DNA of 64,000 nucleotides from Parus major (Eukaryota; Chordata; Aves; Passeriformes; Paridae), in NCBI RefSeq assembly GCF_001522545.3, contig NC_031770.1, forward strand, positions 108,503,664 through 108,567,663. The letters are read 5' to 3'. Made by a program: the position numbers and the translations under genes. Numbering within the stretch: the stretch's first letter is position 1; the number at the start of each line of letters is the position of its first letter. The notes under the pieces were generated by a model. The model was given only the letters and a program-made list of their open reading frames with translations, made no database searches and was not told the DNA's origin. Shown piece after piece: positions 35,551 to 47,055 of the stretch.

Positions 35551-35991
35551 TTCAAAGACAGCCAGCCAAGGTAGAAAGGAAAATATCTGTTCTGTGGGAC
35601 ATGACAGGAAAATGGAGTTGTTCTAGACTAACATCAGTGGAAGGGATGGGAAATATAATTAAAATTCAAATAAATATCATCTTGACCTTATTAATTTGGG
35701 AAAAAGTATTGGTGTGTAAAAGTGTGGTTTGCTGTAAAACCTAAAAAAAGAATCCAAATTCTGGGGGGTGGTGCTATAAACTTTCACTGGTAGCAACATA
35801 CAGATTTTCCAGGAAGGCAATAATTAATGGTGCCATAAGGAAATCATCTCTTTCCTTCCAGTAAGATGCAGCTGTACTGGACTCCTCTTCCTCTTAGCTG
35901 ATGTGTAGACTAGGCTTTACATTAGCCATGTCTTACAGATCAACATCAGCTTTTCCTAACATCAGACTAAATCTCAGAGTTTTCAGTGTTT

Positions 35992-36150
35992 TCACAGAAT
36001 CACAGAATCATTAAATTTGGAAAAGACCTCCAAGATCACCAATTCTAAACATTTCTCCAACATCACTGTGTCCAGCCACACCCACTCACCTTTGAGCACT
36101 TCCACCACTTCCCTGGGCAGCCTGCTCCAATGCCTGAGCAATGCTTTGCC
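35992..36150 (-). mobile_element. CR1 LINE fragment, 3' end, minus strand
   Basis: The plus strand reads TCACAGAATCACAGAATCAT, then TTTGGAAAAGACCTCCAAGATC. CACCACTTCCCTGGGCAGCC and CTGCTCCAATGCCTGAGCAA follow. The minus-strand frame yields RHWSRLPREVVEVLKG, the ORF2 C-terminal end of this CR1 subgroup, merging into 3' UTR without a functional gene. Confidence 0.93.
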
Positions 36151-36363
36151 CCTCTTTTGCCAAGTCCCATAAGTTGGAGCCATTCCATAATCTCTTTATC
36201 ATATGGAACATCACATCAAAACCCTTTGGACTCAAACTCAGTGCTAACATTCTGTAGCTACAGGTCTCATGTTTCTATCACAGCAACCCTGAGATGTCTT
36301 AGAAGTAGAGAAAAATAAGTCTGAGACTATTTTCTACAAATAATTTTCACCATTAGCTTCAGG

Positions 36364-36467
36364 TTTGGAGCAGCTTGGTCTAGTGAAAGGTGTCCCTACA
36401 GGGGCTTGGAACAAGATGATCTTTAAGGTTCCTTCCAACCCAAACCATTCCTCAGTTCTGTGACTCC
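36364..36467 (+). mobile_element. CR1 LINE fragment, 3' end, plus strand
   Basis: TTTGGAGCAGCTTGGTCTAG, then GAAAGGTGTCCCTACAGGGG and TTGGAACAAGATGATCTTTAAGG. It ends with TTCCTTCCAACCCAAACC and degraded ATTCCTCAGTTCTGTGACTC octamers. About 104 bp. Confidence 0.92.
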
Positions 36468-37789
36468 ATCTCAATAAGAGGCAACAAACAGAAGCAATTT
36501 ATCCCTGCCCTGCTTTGAATAACCTCCACCTTTCTGTGAGGAGGACAGATTTCAGTCCTTCACAAAATGCTCACTCAATGAAGACCAAATATTCAACATC
36601 CAAACTTTTTGAGTTTGGTGTGGGAGCAGAAGAGAATGGATAGATTTCTGTTCAGGAAACCTGGGACCACTGAAGATGATTTTTTGAAAGATGAGGAAGT
36701 CCTATACATTAAAATTACCAGTTTTAACTAAGAACAGCAATAGTGCCAAAATAACTTTTTGTTCTGTCTCAGTTTAAAAAAATCAACTTGTTTGTTGATA
36801 TGGTTTTGACTGTGGGCCAAAAGTAAGCATTTGAAATGTGTCTGTGAAATGTTTCAAAGTGATGTTGGTAGGCAGCCAGTGTCAAGGATCTCCTTGAGGT
36901 TTATTTTGAGTCCTTAAATAATTCCATTATTAGGATATTGCCTGGCTTAAATTATAAGTATTTTTAAATAAATAGTTTAAATTAGAAATAATTTTATCTG
37001 AATTAAATTATAAATAATTTTCTTGGAGAGGACACATGTCCAAGATGGATAACACTTCCTTCTTGCCAATCTTTAATCACAGTCATCTTAAAGCTGTGCC
37101 TGGACAGAATTCACTCAGTGGTGTTTCTCATATCTTCCTTAATGTCAAATTCTGATGGCTTGGTGACCCCTTGCAACATGGTTCAGAAGAATTGTTTAAA
37201 GTTGTTCATTTATAGTGGCCCAGTTCAGGAGATGTGGCTTCTTTTACTCACCTGTTTGTAGCTTTGGGTGCTACAGGTCACCTCAGGGGTTTCTTCTCAC
37301 GTTGGTTTCTTGGTCAAAACAGGAGCTTGGGGATATGAGCTTTTTGGATGATGCTGAATTCAGTGGTGCTCGAGTTCATGTCCCCAAAATATTTTCATGG
37401 CATTAGCAAGCAGCAATAAATAGCAGGCTAATGGTGTACAGGGCTTACCTTGGGCTTCTGCAAAAGGGGAATTTGACCTGCTGAAAAAAATCCCATACTG
37501 AAGTGAAAGGAACCTCTGAAACCTGATGCTGCTACCACACTTCCAGCACACACTAAATTATATTTTCTACCCTCCATGTGGCAATTTTCCAGATGAGATT
37601 TCTAAGACCATTTTCTTATGCCAGATATATTTTTTTTAAAAAAATATTCTTTCACATGTCTTAATTCTACTTAACTCATGAGAGAACTGAAAACAAACAA
37701 ACAAAAAATTAAAAAGAATGAGACAGAGAAAGATGTTTTAAAAAAAAAGACAAACAAACCCATCAAAATGATAATTGCTAAGTTATCAT
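36468..37789. other. Single-copy AT-rich DNA, no gene seen
   Basis: Unique sequence. There is a near-palindromic ATATTTTTTTT-AAAAAAATAT at about 37.63 kb and an A-rich tract, listed next. I see nothing else. Confidence 0.6.
37690..37760. repeat. A-rich/(AAAC) low-complexity tracts
   Basis: Two short AAAC runs and poly-A stretches flank GAATGAGACAGAGAAAGATG. They lie just left of the CpG-retaining block. Confidence 0.8.
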
Positions 37790-38240
37790 TTGCTTGCTCT
37801 TTTCCAGTCTAGCTGCTGCAGTAGCTCCTCTCTCGTCTTCCACTCTGCCTAAGCTCCCAAATGGTATCAATTATCCACAAATCTCACAGGGCCTGCACCA
37901 TCTGAATAACAATTCATTAACCTTCACTTTCCTCCTGCTGATTAACTCGCCCCCACCACCTCCCCGACGTAGGAGACAGCGTGTCGGAAATTCAGCCAAA
38001 CTTTTTAATTATGCAAATAATACAATACCCGGAGATAATTATTTAGCCCAAGACTCGGGCTGTGTATTCGATGCTCTGCTCTGCTCTCACAGGCTTTTCA
38101 GCTCTGTTCTCTTGCTTACATCATCTTGGTTGTGTCAAGGAGAATGAAGGATTTTCAGTTTCGCTCAGTGCAGGTGATCACTCCCAGAAGCGGCGCGCAG
38201 ATGTGCTAACGCTTGGGGAAGAACAGGCTGCTGCAAGGCT
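37790..38240. other. Candidate conserved enhancer-like block
   Basis: About 14 CpGs lie in ~450 bp, far more than in flanking DNA, ending in a GCGGCGCGC run near 38.19 kb. There is no repeat similarity. Ordered motifs are visible: E-box CATCTG at 37,899-37,904, SOX-type AACAATT at 37,908-37,914, then CATTAA, CTGATTAA, and a composite TTAATTATGCAAAT with the octamer at 38,011-38,018. GATAATTATTTAG follows at about 38.03-38.05 kb. The motif families are established; that they act here, and that the block is conserved, is inference. Overlapping open frames (117 and 68 codons) show no domain and reflect stop-codon depletion. Confidence 0.4.
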
Positions 38241-40876
38241 GGCCAGGGAACACAAAAAGCTAGTTTAAGTTTTCAGTATCTATCTCTCAGCTCCAGCAGC
38301 CTCCAGATGAACCCTGTGTGGATCCAAAATCTCTCTCTCTGCAGGGCTGAGTTTTGCATCTTACATCTGGTAGGATCCCATCTGCGCAGCTCAAGTCTTT
38401 GCACCGCTCGTGTCTGGTATGAGACTGCTGAGCACTCTGCACTTTTTAGCAGTCAACCCCCTTTCTTTTTCCAGGCAAATTTAATAAATGAAAAATTGGA
38501 AATCAACTTTAAACCTCCAAACTTTTCTTTTTGACAGAGATAACTTAAAAGCCAAACAAATTTATGGCCAGGGTTTTGTTTTATAGACACACATAACTTT
38601 CACCCAGAGCTAACTCTGGCATGGCAGGATGGATTTGTTTCAAACTCTCTAGCATGCTTTCTGACAGACACATATGGGATTATTTCTATTATGCACTGGG
38701 TATGATTCTGAGCACATGAGATTTGGAACTTGGGTCTGAAATCAGTTTACCTCTTGGCTCTAACAAAGTCCCATAAATATATTTTTGCACCACTACAAGT
38801 TGTCTGTGTACTTACCTTTGTACCTCTGGCTGGTCTGTTGAGTTTATTTACCCATTAATAGGGGTGGCATTGCTTTATGAAGAATTTTTAAATCTCTGAA
38901 CTGAAACTTTCTTAGCATTACAGATCACATCGGCAATATTGAATTTTGCCATCTGCTACATTCATCTGACATCATTCTGTATGAAGAAAAGAATTGATTC
39001 TGCCTGATAACCAGCTTCAAATATAGCAGCATAAACAAATCTTTGTGGGATTAGACAATGCAAAATTCAGGAAAGCTTGGCAATACTTAATATGTCTCAA
39101 TTTAACAGTGTTTAAATTTTAGGTCATGATTATGTACTCAATATCTCAAATTTTTTGAGTGGAATTTTTTTAAAGTTCAAGATTTCAAGCACATTCAGGC
39201 TGACTTCACTCTCCAGGATGTGTAAGAGACCAAACCTTTAGTTATAAACATCCAAATCACTTCAAATAAGAAATAATAATGCCAGACCTTTCTATTATCT
39301 TACAGTTCTTGTTTCCTTAGACGTATGAGGGTAGCTGAATATAATTACGTCAGTCTGGTAAGTGTGAAAGTGAAAAAACAGGCAAAATAAGGCCTTGTTC
39401 TTAAATGATTTCTGAAGCTCAATGAAGAATTGCTAAATTCGTACATGGACTCTGAAGAATTTGTTCCCAGCTGCTTCTTAATGGAAGAGGAGTCCACTTC
39501 TTGATATCTTGATTGTTCTCCAGGAAAACCTCCCTTTTTTCAGTGAATATGAGCTACTCATATCATGGTGCTGGAAAGTTCATCACCTAAAATCCAAGTA
39601 TTTCAAAGGAAATACACTGCCTAATCTCTCTTGTCAGTCAAACTCAACCCACTGGGCAGGAGAAAGAGCTCAGGTGACACAAAATGTATAAATGTTGATA
39701 TGATTAAGAACTGTGAAAACAGATTCATTTTTCTCTCACATTTCTTACTCTTACAGTCAGTCTTTTGCTCAGGCTGCTGGCTTCACCAGGGCTCATCCTT
39801 AGGTATCCAGCTGTTCTCATACCTTATACAGGAAACCACCCAGCAGCAGAATAAAGATGTGACAACAAGAAGCCCAACTCAACCTTTAGACCAAATGCCA
39901 AAATTTATTTATGAACCCAGTGCTTAAGGAAATACCTGTCTCACAGAGCTGCTGAAAACATTTGCCATTCCTGACTACAATGGAGGAGTCAGATGCTCTT
40001 GCTTACTTATTTTGCTGTGTGTGGTGCTGCATAACTAATTTTAGGCACCCAAGTTTTGACAGTTCAGACTATGCAACTGGAAAAGATCACACTGAAAAGC
40101 AGCATCAGTGAAGCAAAAGGCAGCCTTAGCTCTCTGGCCCACATTCAGTGTCTCTGATTTTATTGCTTTATATCAGAGATATCTGTGAGCGACTCTGTTT
40201 GCCTAGGGCTTGCTCCTGTCCTTTGCAGTGGTCAGAAAATGACAATATGCAGAAATCATGCTGAGAATGTAAACAAAGAACGATATTTGATATGAGTGCA
40301 ACATTTAGGAAGCAGCATCAGACCTCTGCAAAGATTGCTAATGGAATGGGTTCCCTTTCCCAAAGGTTAGAGAAGTGCCCACTGAGTATTTTCTGTAAAG
40401 GCAATCACAGGAAGAAGGTATAAATATCTAGCTTTAAAATGTATCCAGAACATCACTCTAGATCTCCAATCTATGTGAACAGTTAGGATTTGGTTTTTTA
40501 ACTGATTTAATAAGATCCTAATACCTATGGATTGCATAATGCCACCAGGGGACATGGGTTGGGTGTCAGTATGGATATATTGGCAAAATTCTCCCTAATG
40601 GAGCTCCAAGACCGTGTCTTGCACCATTCTGAAGGTCTCCACATTTCTGGGTGCACATTTGTCCTTCAAATTTTCTTCCTTAAGCATAAAAATTTTCCCT
40701 GCTATTAGTTCATTCTTGGCAGCCAGTGAGTTATTGATGATTAATTAGTTTGTGTGTTTTTGGGTACAGTTATGTGCATGCAAGTAAATTTTTGTGATAA
40801 TGCCATGCCAGGTTTTTTGGCAGATATACAGCATTGGTTACTTGTCTTTCCATTGGTACAAACCTATATTCATCCT
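38241..40876. other. Single-copy DNA, no gene seen
   Basis: Unique sequence with short open frames only. I see no CR1 and no simple repeat of note. Confidence 0.6.
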
Positions 40877-41000
40877 AGGCCAGGTTGGATGGGGCTCTGA
40901 GGAACCAGATCCAGTGGGAAACATCCCTGCTCATGGCAGGGGCTTGGAACTGGATGATTTTTAATGTCCCTTCCAACCCAAGCCATTTTGTGACTCTGTG
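40877..41000 (+). mobile_element. CR1 LINE fragment, 3' end, plus strand
   Basis: AGGCCAGGTTGGATGGGGCT, then CCCTGCTCATGGCAGGGGCTTGG and AACTGGATGATTTTTAATGTCC. It ends with CTTCCAACCCAAGCCATTTTG and GTGACTCTGTG. About 124 bp, 5'-truncated. Confidence 0.93.
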
Positions 41001-41499
41001 TTGATGAACTTTCAGATTTAGAGCTGGAATAAGGTTCCCAGGTAACTTAACTACTCCTGGTTCTCTGTCCATTTGGACTGACCTTCAAAACTGAAGTTGA
41101 AGAAGGACTCAGTTAATGTATGTCTACAAACTTGCAACTTGATTTTTATATAAGTGCTAAGCTAACTCTGTTTAATTGATTTTCCACATTGTACACTGAG
41201 AAATAGGATTTTTATGGCTCTTGAATAATTCAGAACTTTGATTCCTAAGGCAAAAAAAATGGGCAAGGAATAAAAGCATAATTATCATTGTAGCAGAGGT
41301 CAAAAGGACAAGCTGGCCATAAGTTCATAATGTGCTTGTGCTCTTGGACTCATTGTGGACTGTGGAATATTACCTTGCTGAAATCTTATTACTTAAGGAA
41401 CGAAAAAAAAAAGCACACAGGCAGTTAGCTGCAAAAGAAATGGAGGAAGTGTTAATTTTTAAGCAAGTTTGACAAAGATTGAGTTTCATATGACAAATA

Positions 41500-42006
41500 C
41501 TGTCAGCAAGACAGGATTCTGTCAGTGGAAGAAGTTTAAACATTAACAATTTCTGTCAGGCTGTTGACACAACCACGGCAGACATTTCCCAAGATGCTGA
41601 GATGACTGCTGGCATTTGTCAACAATCCTGTCACAGTGACAGCAATAAGACCATGTCTGGAAATGTGACAGTTTTGGCTTTGTGTTCCCCTGAGCATTGG
41701 CCCAGGTGTTCAGAGAAAGTGTGGGAAAAACCCGTATTTCTGCATTGTCATTCGAACGCGGAAAAAACACAGGAGGAAAATGAGCTGTCACTCCAATTCC
41801 CATGATGCCTTTCTGCTTAGCATAACTCCACTCCTCGGCCCAGGGTCCACTGGTCCATACTCTGACAGATAATTAAGAAAGCAGCAGCTTTTTCTAGACG
41901 GCTCTTCCTCATGATTTGCATTTTAGCCAGAGGCGACCAGTTATAAAAAAAACATGATGGAAAGATGGTAAGAAGCCAATTAGATGGATGGATGGCTGAC
42001 TGACAG
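41500..42006. promoter_or_regulatory. Cluster of nine TGACAG/CTGTCA hexamers (TALE-type sites)
   Basis: CTGTCA starts at 41,500, 41,519, 41,553, 41,628 and 41,785. TGACAG starts at 41,637, 41,666, 41,863 and 42,001. Two of them form CTGTCAC-A-GTGACAG (41,628-41,642), a perfect 7-1-7 inverted repeat. TGACAG is the established binding hexamer of MEIS/PREP/TGIF homeodomain proteins. Nine copies in 507 bp compares with fewer than one expected from random sequence. The copies are not units of a tandem repeat, since intervening sequence is unrelated. I infer a cis-regulatory element; binding is unproven. Confidence 0.4.
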
Positions 42007-43252
42007 CTCTCTGGTGTTATTACTCCAGATTTCATTGTATGTAGCCTGGCAGTTTTCAACAAGAACCAACTTTTGCAGGTTTGTAGAGCTGTTAAATGAA
42101 GGACTATATATAGAATGCAATGGTTTTGCACAAATCTTTTACATTTTCCTGAAATAAACATTTATTACTTCCATTCTAGTTTAAGCACCATAATCTTTCT
42201 TAGTTAATCGCAATTTATGTAGCTGCATCCAGAAATTTTGGAAGATTTGTATTAAAATAGCTCTGTTGATACAGCAATGATTAAAACATTAGTTGCAAGT
42301 TAAACTGTGATACTTCATGACACGGCAGTAATTAATGTTTCTTAAGAACAAGTCTGATTTTTAACATAAAGAAATTACACTAATTCATTTGTAGAAATAA
42401 AGTATTTATTTGAAAGAAATAAAGTATTTGAAAAAAATAAATATCTGAATTTTGTTGTGGTGGGAGAATTTGTTCCAGTGGATGTTTCCTTTGTTCTGGG
42501 GATCTCTTTTTTTTTTTCCTGCTGTTTTTCTCAGGAAGAAAACATTGTTTTGCACAGGACTTAGCAGTTTTAAATATGAAATAGCTTGTAAATTGCTGCT
42601 TTCCAGCTCATCTGTGCAGCTCCAACAGCTGGTAGCCAATCAGAAATATTCTTCTCTGCTAGTGCCTGGTGGCTGTATCTCACTATAAAATTTAAACATT
42701 AGCAAGGCTTTTGTTACACTTCTGTGTTGTTTGTGAATTTATTTTTTTTTTTGTTGTTTGTGAATTTATTTTTTTTTTTTGTTGTGAATACCAAATTTAA
42801 CAAAGCACAGCAGCATTTGCAGTTCCAAAGCTACAACTGCCACCCGATGAGTAATGGCCTTTGCCAACATAAAAAGTCCCTCAGCTTTCTTTGGCTCCTG
42901 CACATTTATCCAGTGCTGGCAATTATCTCTTGATGAATGTTTGGTAGTTTTAGCAAAGTTTCCCGCAAGCCAGTGCTTCGAGGGATATGAATTTGTGGAT
43001 GTGAGTCGTCTGAATTGTTGGGATCATGGCGACCTGAAAATGTTATTCCTTTCTTTTCCTTGCTCCAATGCAAAAAAACTGAAGCAACTCCATTGGAATC
43101 TCCTTGTCCAGGCCTTAATGGGATTTTGTTTTTCAGATAAAAAAATAATATAAAGATATAAGTCAAATTCACAGCACGTTAAAGGCCTGATTATACTAAT
43201 GCATGTTAAATAGGAATCTGTGGGGTTTTCTCTGCAGCAATATAGACTATTC
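42007..43252. other. Single-copy AT-rich DNA with one minisatellite
   Basis: No gene is supported. A poly-T-containing tandem duplication is listed separately. Short frames on both strands at 42.85-43.25 kb overlap and lack domains. Confidence 0.6.
42725..42790. repeat. ~27-bp tandem duplication with poly-T
   Basis: The unit TGTTGTTTGTGAATTTATTT plus a run of T occurs twice in tandem, with a partial third copy (TGTTGTGAATA). It is a recent slippage or duplication event, judging by near identity. Confidence 0.9.
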
Positions 43253-43352
43253 ATGGAATCACAGAATCACAGAATGGTTTGAGTTGGAAGGGAACTTAAA
43301 GATCTCATTCCAAGCCCCTGCCATGACCAGGGACACCTTTCACTAGACCAGA
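43253..43352 (-). mobile_element. CR1 LINE fragment, 3' end, minus strand
   Basis: The plus strand shows TGGAATCACAGAATCACAGAA, then TGGTTTGAGTTGGAAGGGAAC. TTAAAGATCTCATTCCAAGCC, GCCATGACCAGGGACACC and TTTCACTAGACCAG follow. This short piece (about 100 bp) has one of the better-preserved octamer ends here. Confidence 0.94.
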
Positions 43353-44558
43353 TTCATATTCATATTAATAGAGTAAGTGAATTTATAAAAAATTTCTCAG
43401 AGCTTGTAGAACTTCTGGAAGACTACGAAATCTCCTCCCTGTATTACTTTTCTGTCTCTTTTCTCTCTTTTTTTTACTACATCCCCATTTTTCTGATTCT
43501 AGGAAAAGCCTGAATCACAGGCTTCAGGACATACTGTGAACCCCATGAGGAAAAAATTTACTCCTCATGCCAAAACTTGCAGACCTTCCCAAAAAACAAG
43601 TCTCCACCATGAGATCCGTCATCTCCTTTTTATATCATGCAGCTACACAAACTCCTCTCCTGCATGACCCCCTATTTAACCACAATAGATGGCCATAACA
43701 ACTCCTCATTGCCTTTTCACTGTATCTGAAATTTTCTGCTGTAATTAAGGCTTCTTTTTATCCTGAAAACCCTTAATCTTGAACTTTTTATTCAGTAGTA
43801 ATACTAAACCACGTCTCTATTAGTGATAACCCCATTATAACACACATTTACCCAAAAAATATCGTTGCTGGGGAGCACTGAAATAAGTACAACACAAAGC
43901 AGAAAATCTGGGGTACTAAATTAATTTTGCCACCTAACCACCTAGAAGGGGAAACATCTGACCTGTGATGGGACTTGGAAAACTGGGACAATTCTGAAAC
44001 AGACTAGTATAGGAATTGTGATGGGCTGCTCATGAAGTCCTGTGTGGGCAAGGAAAATCTCATTTTCCTTTTGCTGACCTGAATTTAAGACCTCAGAATC
44101 TGTGAAAAAAATCAGAATGAAGGCTTAAATCTATATTCATACCCTTGGATGGGAATTTGCCACAATTCTTTCAATGGCAGGGAAGATACAAAGATGCTTC
44201 TCATGACCATCTCTAAATGGAAATTTCCATCTGCATTTGGGATGGCAAAGACTTAGGACAAAATGTTTCCAATTAAACTGAAAACTCTGATTGCTGTGTA
44301 TTTTGCAGTTCATTTAAGTGTGCTTTTCTCCATTAGACTTATTTTTCTCCATTACTTACTTTAAAATATGATCTGTGAATTTTGTGTACTAGCAGTTCAT
44401 GAGAAATCCTCTTATTTAAGATCACCTTTGTTCCTCTCAGTCTTCAAAATAAGAAAATGAAAAATAATTAAGCCATCATTTTTTAGGAGCAGAATATTTC
44501 AATGACATGGAGATCTAATTAAACCAAAAATTTTTTTAGCTTGTCCCAGAAATCATGG

Positions 44559-44585
44559 TATATATAGATATATGTAGATATATAC
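44559..44585. repeat. TATAGATA-type short simple repeat
   Basis: Imperfect TATAGATA/TGTAGATA units over about 27 bp. Confidence 0.7.
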
Positions 44586-47035
44586 ATTCACAAATACGCA
44601 CATGCATACATTTGAAGGGAAGTTGTTCACAAATAAACTCAAAATTAAAGATCTATCCTCAAGAAATCTGTATGTATTTCAAGAGAAACAAGATCTGGAA
44701 GGAAGATGAGAAGGTTGAGATGAGGGAAGGAAGGATGTTAATGTAAATTTTCTATTATAACGTTCTTCCAATGCTAATCTATTTAAAAATTTACTTTTAA
44801 TCTAAAAAAGTGGATTAATTTCAATCACTTACTTATTTTCATTCAGGGTGAGAAATGTTTATGAAATTTATTTCTACCGGTGAGGTAACACTGATCCTAA
44901 AATTCCACGGTGAAAATTAAATTGGCTTGACTCACCACTACTAGAGAAGAAAGAAATAAACAGATATGGCATAAAATTAAACTTTTTCATCTGGAAAAAT
45001 TCTAAAAATGGCCAAAGTAAATATTTCTAACATTGTTTGCTTGAGCTTCTTGTTTTATTTAAATTTGGATTTCTGAGAGTAGGAGGACAGGGAACTAACT
45101 GGGAAATAACACAATCATAAATGAGGCATGGAAGGAGGAGTTATAATGTGTATTCAATTAACATTTCAGGGATGATTTTATTGTGCCAGGCTGTGTGATC
45201 TGATTTGGAACATGAGAATGACACCTGAAACCACTTTTGTTCGTAAGATTTATGGTGGAAAATACCTTTCCCTGAATAAAAAATGAAACTTTCAATCTAA
45301 GTTGGATTCTTCTGATGTCAGGTTAAGGGAGTGGATCTGGGGATCATCCATCCTTTTTTAAGTACAAGTATCTTGATACTCCAATTATTTATCTTTATAA
45401 GTTCTAGGAGAAAGCTGAACTTTTGATTTAAAGAAATCACTTTCTCTGTAGATTGGTGCCGGACAAAATAGATCCCAAACTCCCTGTACACATGGCTGTG
45501 CTTTGGGATATTAACCTTACCCAGTTCTTTGTTTTATCCAGGTCTGTGAGTCAGGATATTGCTTGGCTCTGACACAGTGGCTGCCATTTCTTTAAGGAAA
45601 ATCCTGAAATTTCTGTATAGGTCTTTCTTCTTGTACTCTGGTCTGCCCAGCTCCTTAGAGTAAAATTTTATAAGCCTAGCAGTCTTCTAAGACTAACTTT
45701 CTTTGTTCTTTCAATGTAAGTTGCTAGATGGGAACTGTTTTATTATTATTATATAGTGAATTTATTTTTTTTGCCTTATTTTCCCCTCACCAGTGATGAA
45801 AGATTACATATGAAATAAAGACAGAAGACAGTGAAGGTGAGAACTGCTTTACTATTCACCACTATTTATTATTTCCAGTATGATAGAAGACTAACATAAC
45901 ACTCCAAATATAGCCAGAATAATTTAGGAGAAAATTTTTTCCCTGGATTTTGAAGCCAGCAGCAGCATAATTTAGTGATTAGATGGATGTACTGAACATA
46001 ACACAACACCAGGCTCTTCAATCCAAACCAACATAAATGTGAGGGATGAAAACAACTCATAAAGTCAAACTTAAAGGCAGAGCAAATGTTAGCAGTATTG
46101 CAATATGTCTTAAGGTTTGACTAAAGACCAAAAAAACAAAATCCTTCCATTTCTCCTGTGGCCCAGAGAGCAGGTTCAAAAAGCACAGGGCACAGCAGCA
46201 AAAGGTCTGATCACACAGGGGCTTAAAACCCAAAAGGAAAATCACAACTATTCCCTAATTGGAGGCCCAGAGAGAGCAAAGGTAAGTAGCTCTTTCTAAA
46301 ATTCAGAAGCAGGAAGAACGAGGAAGATGAGGCATTCACCGAAATGTCAAGATAAAAATCGATAAAACATTTTCTGGGAAACCAATGCAGAGAGTGGAAG
46401 ACATCGGAGATAACAGAGAGGCAAATGCTTTCTCTGGAGCAGATGAAAACTCCAACAGTGGCATTGAAAACAGGTGTTGTTTTCATAATTAAAACTCAAG
46501 GGAAACCTGCCTAAAGGGAGCTGTAATAATGAAATAGGGGAAAAAAAAATACCCATAGAGAACAACGTCTCATTAGGAGAGATAAACTTCACATGTGAAC
46601 AGCACTGTGTTAAATGACAAATTGTTTTCCTTAATGGCACTCTGGTGTGAGACAGGTTCAGAGGTTCTGCTTGTTTTGCTGCAAACTGGTGATTAATGAC
46701 TGCAAAGTTTTCCACACAAGTGTGAAAGACAGGAGTGGGAAATGAAGATGCAAGTTGTCTCTCCGAAGGGACACTTTATAAAACCAGTGTCTGGACAGAA
46801 ATGAGAAAGCCTTTGAGAGATTAGAAAGGCCTTTTAATAACTGGCTGTGGAATGACCCAGTTTAGATATTTTCTGTTTGGTTTCTAGTTAATACTGTTTT
46901 CCCCTTGTAACGGATGCACACTAAAACCTCACGAATAAGACCCTGAAGCAATTCTGAAATCATCTACAGTGTATTTTCTCAGAGATAAAAAACATCAGCA
47001 GCTCCAGTCCCTCTGATTCTGCTTGGTGTGCAGGT

Positions 47036-47055
47036 ACCACGGAGTCAAACGTGGT
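47036..47055. promoter_or_regulatory. Inverted repeat ACCACG-N8-CGTGGT
   Basis: Perfect 6-bp arms separated by eight bases (GAGTCAAA). CpG-containing arms are unusual in this CpG-poor DNA. No factor can be assigned with confidence, and a chance event is possible. Confidence 0.2.

Larger units (their letters stand above)
31148..35991. other. Single-copy DNA, largely featureless
   Basis: Almost 5 kb without a recognisable mobile element. A possible regulatory block (33.4-33.62 kb) and an A-rich tract are listed separately. Near 35.2-35.43 kb a 76-codon plus-strand frame contains CAG followed by GTACGT (donor-like, intron start 35,380), with AATAAATAAATAAA beyond it. This is too little to call an exon. 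Confidence 0.55.
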
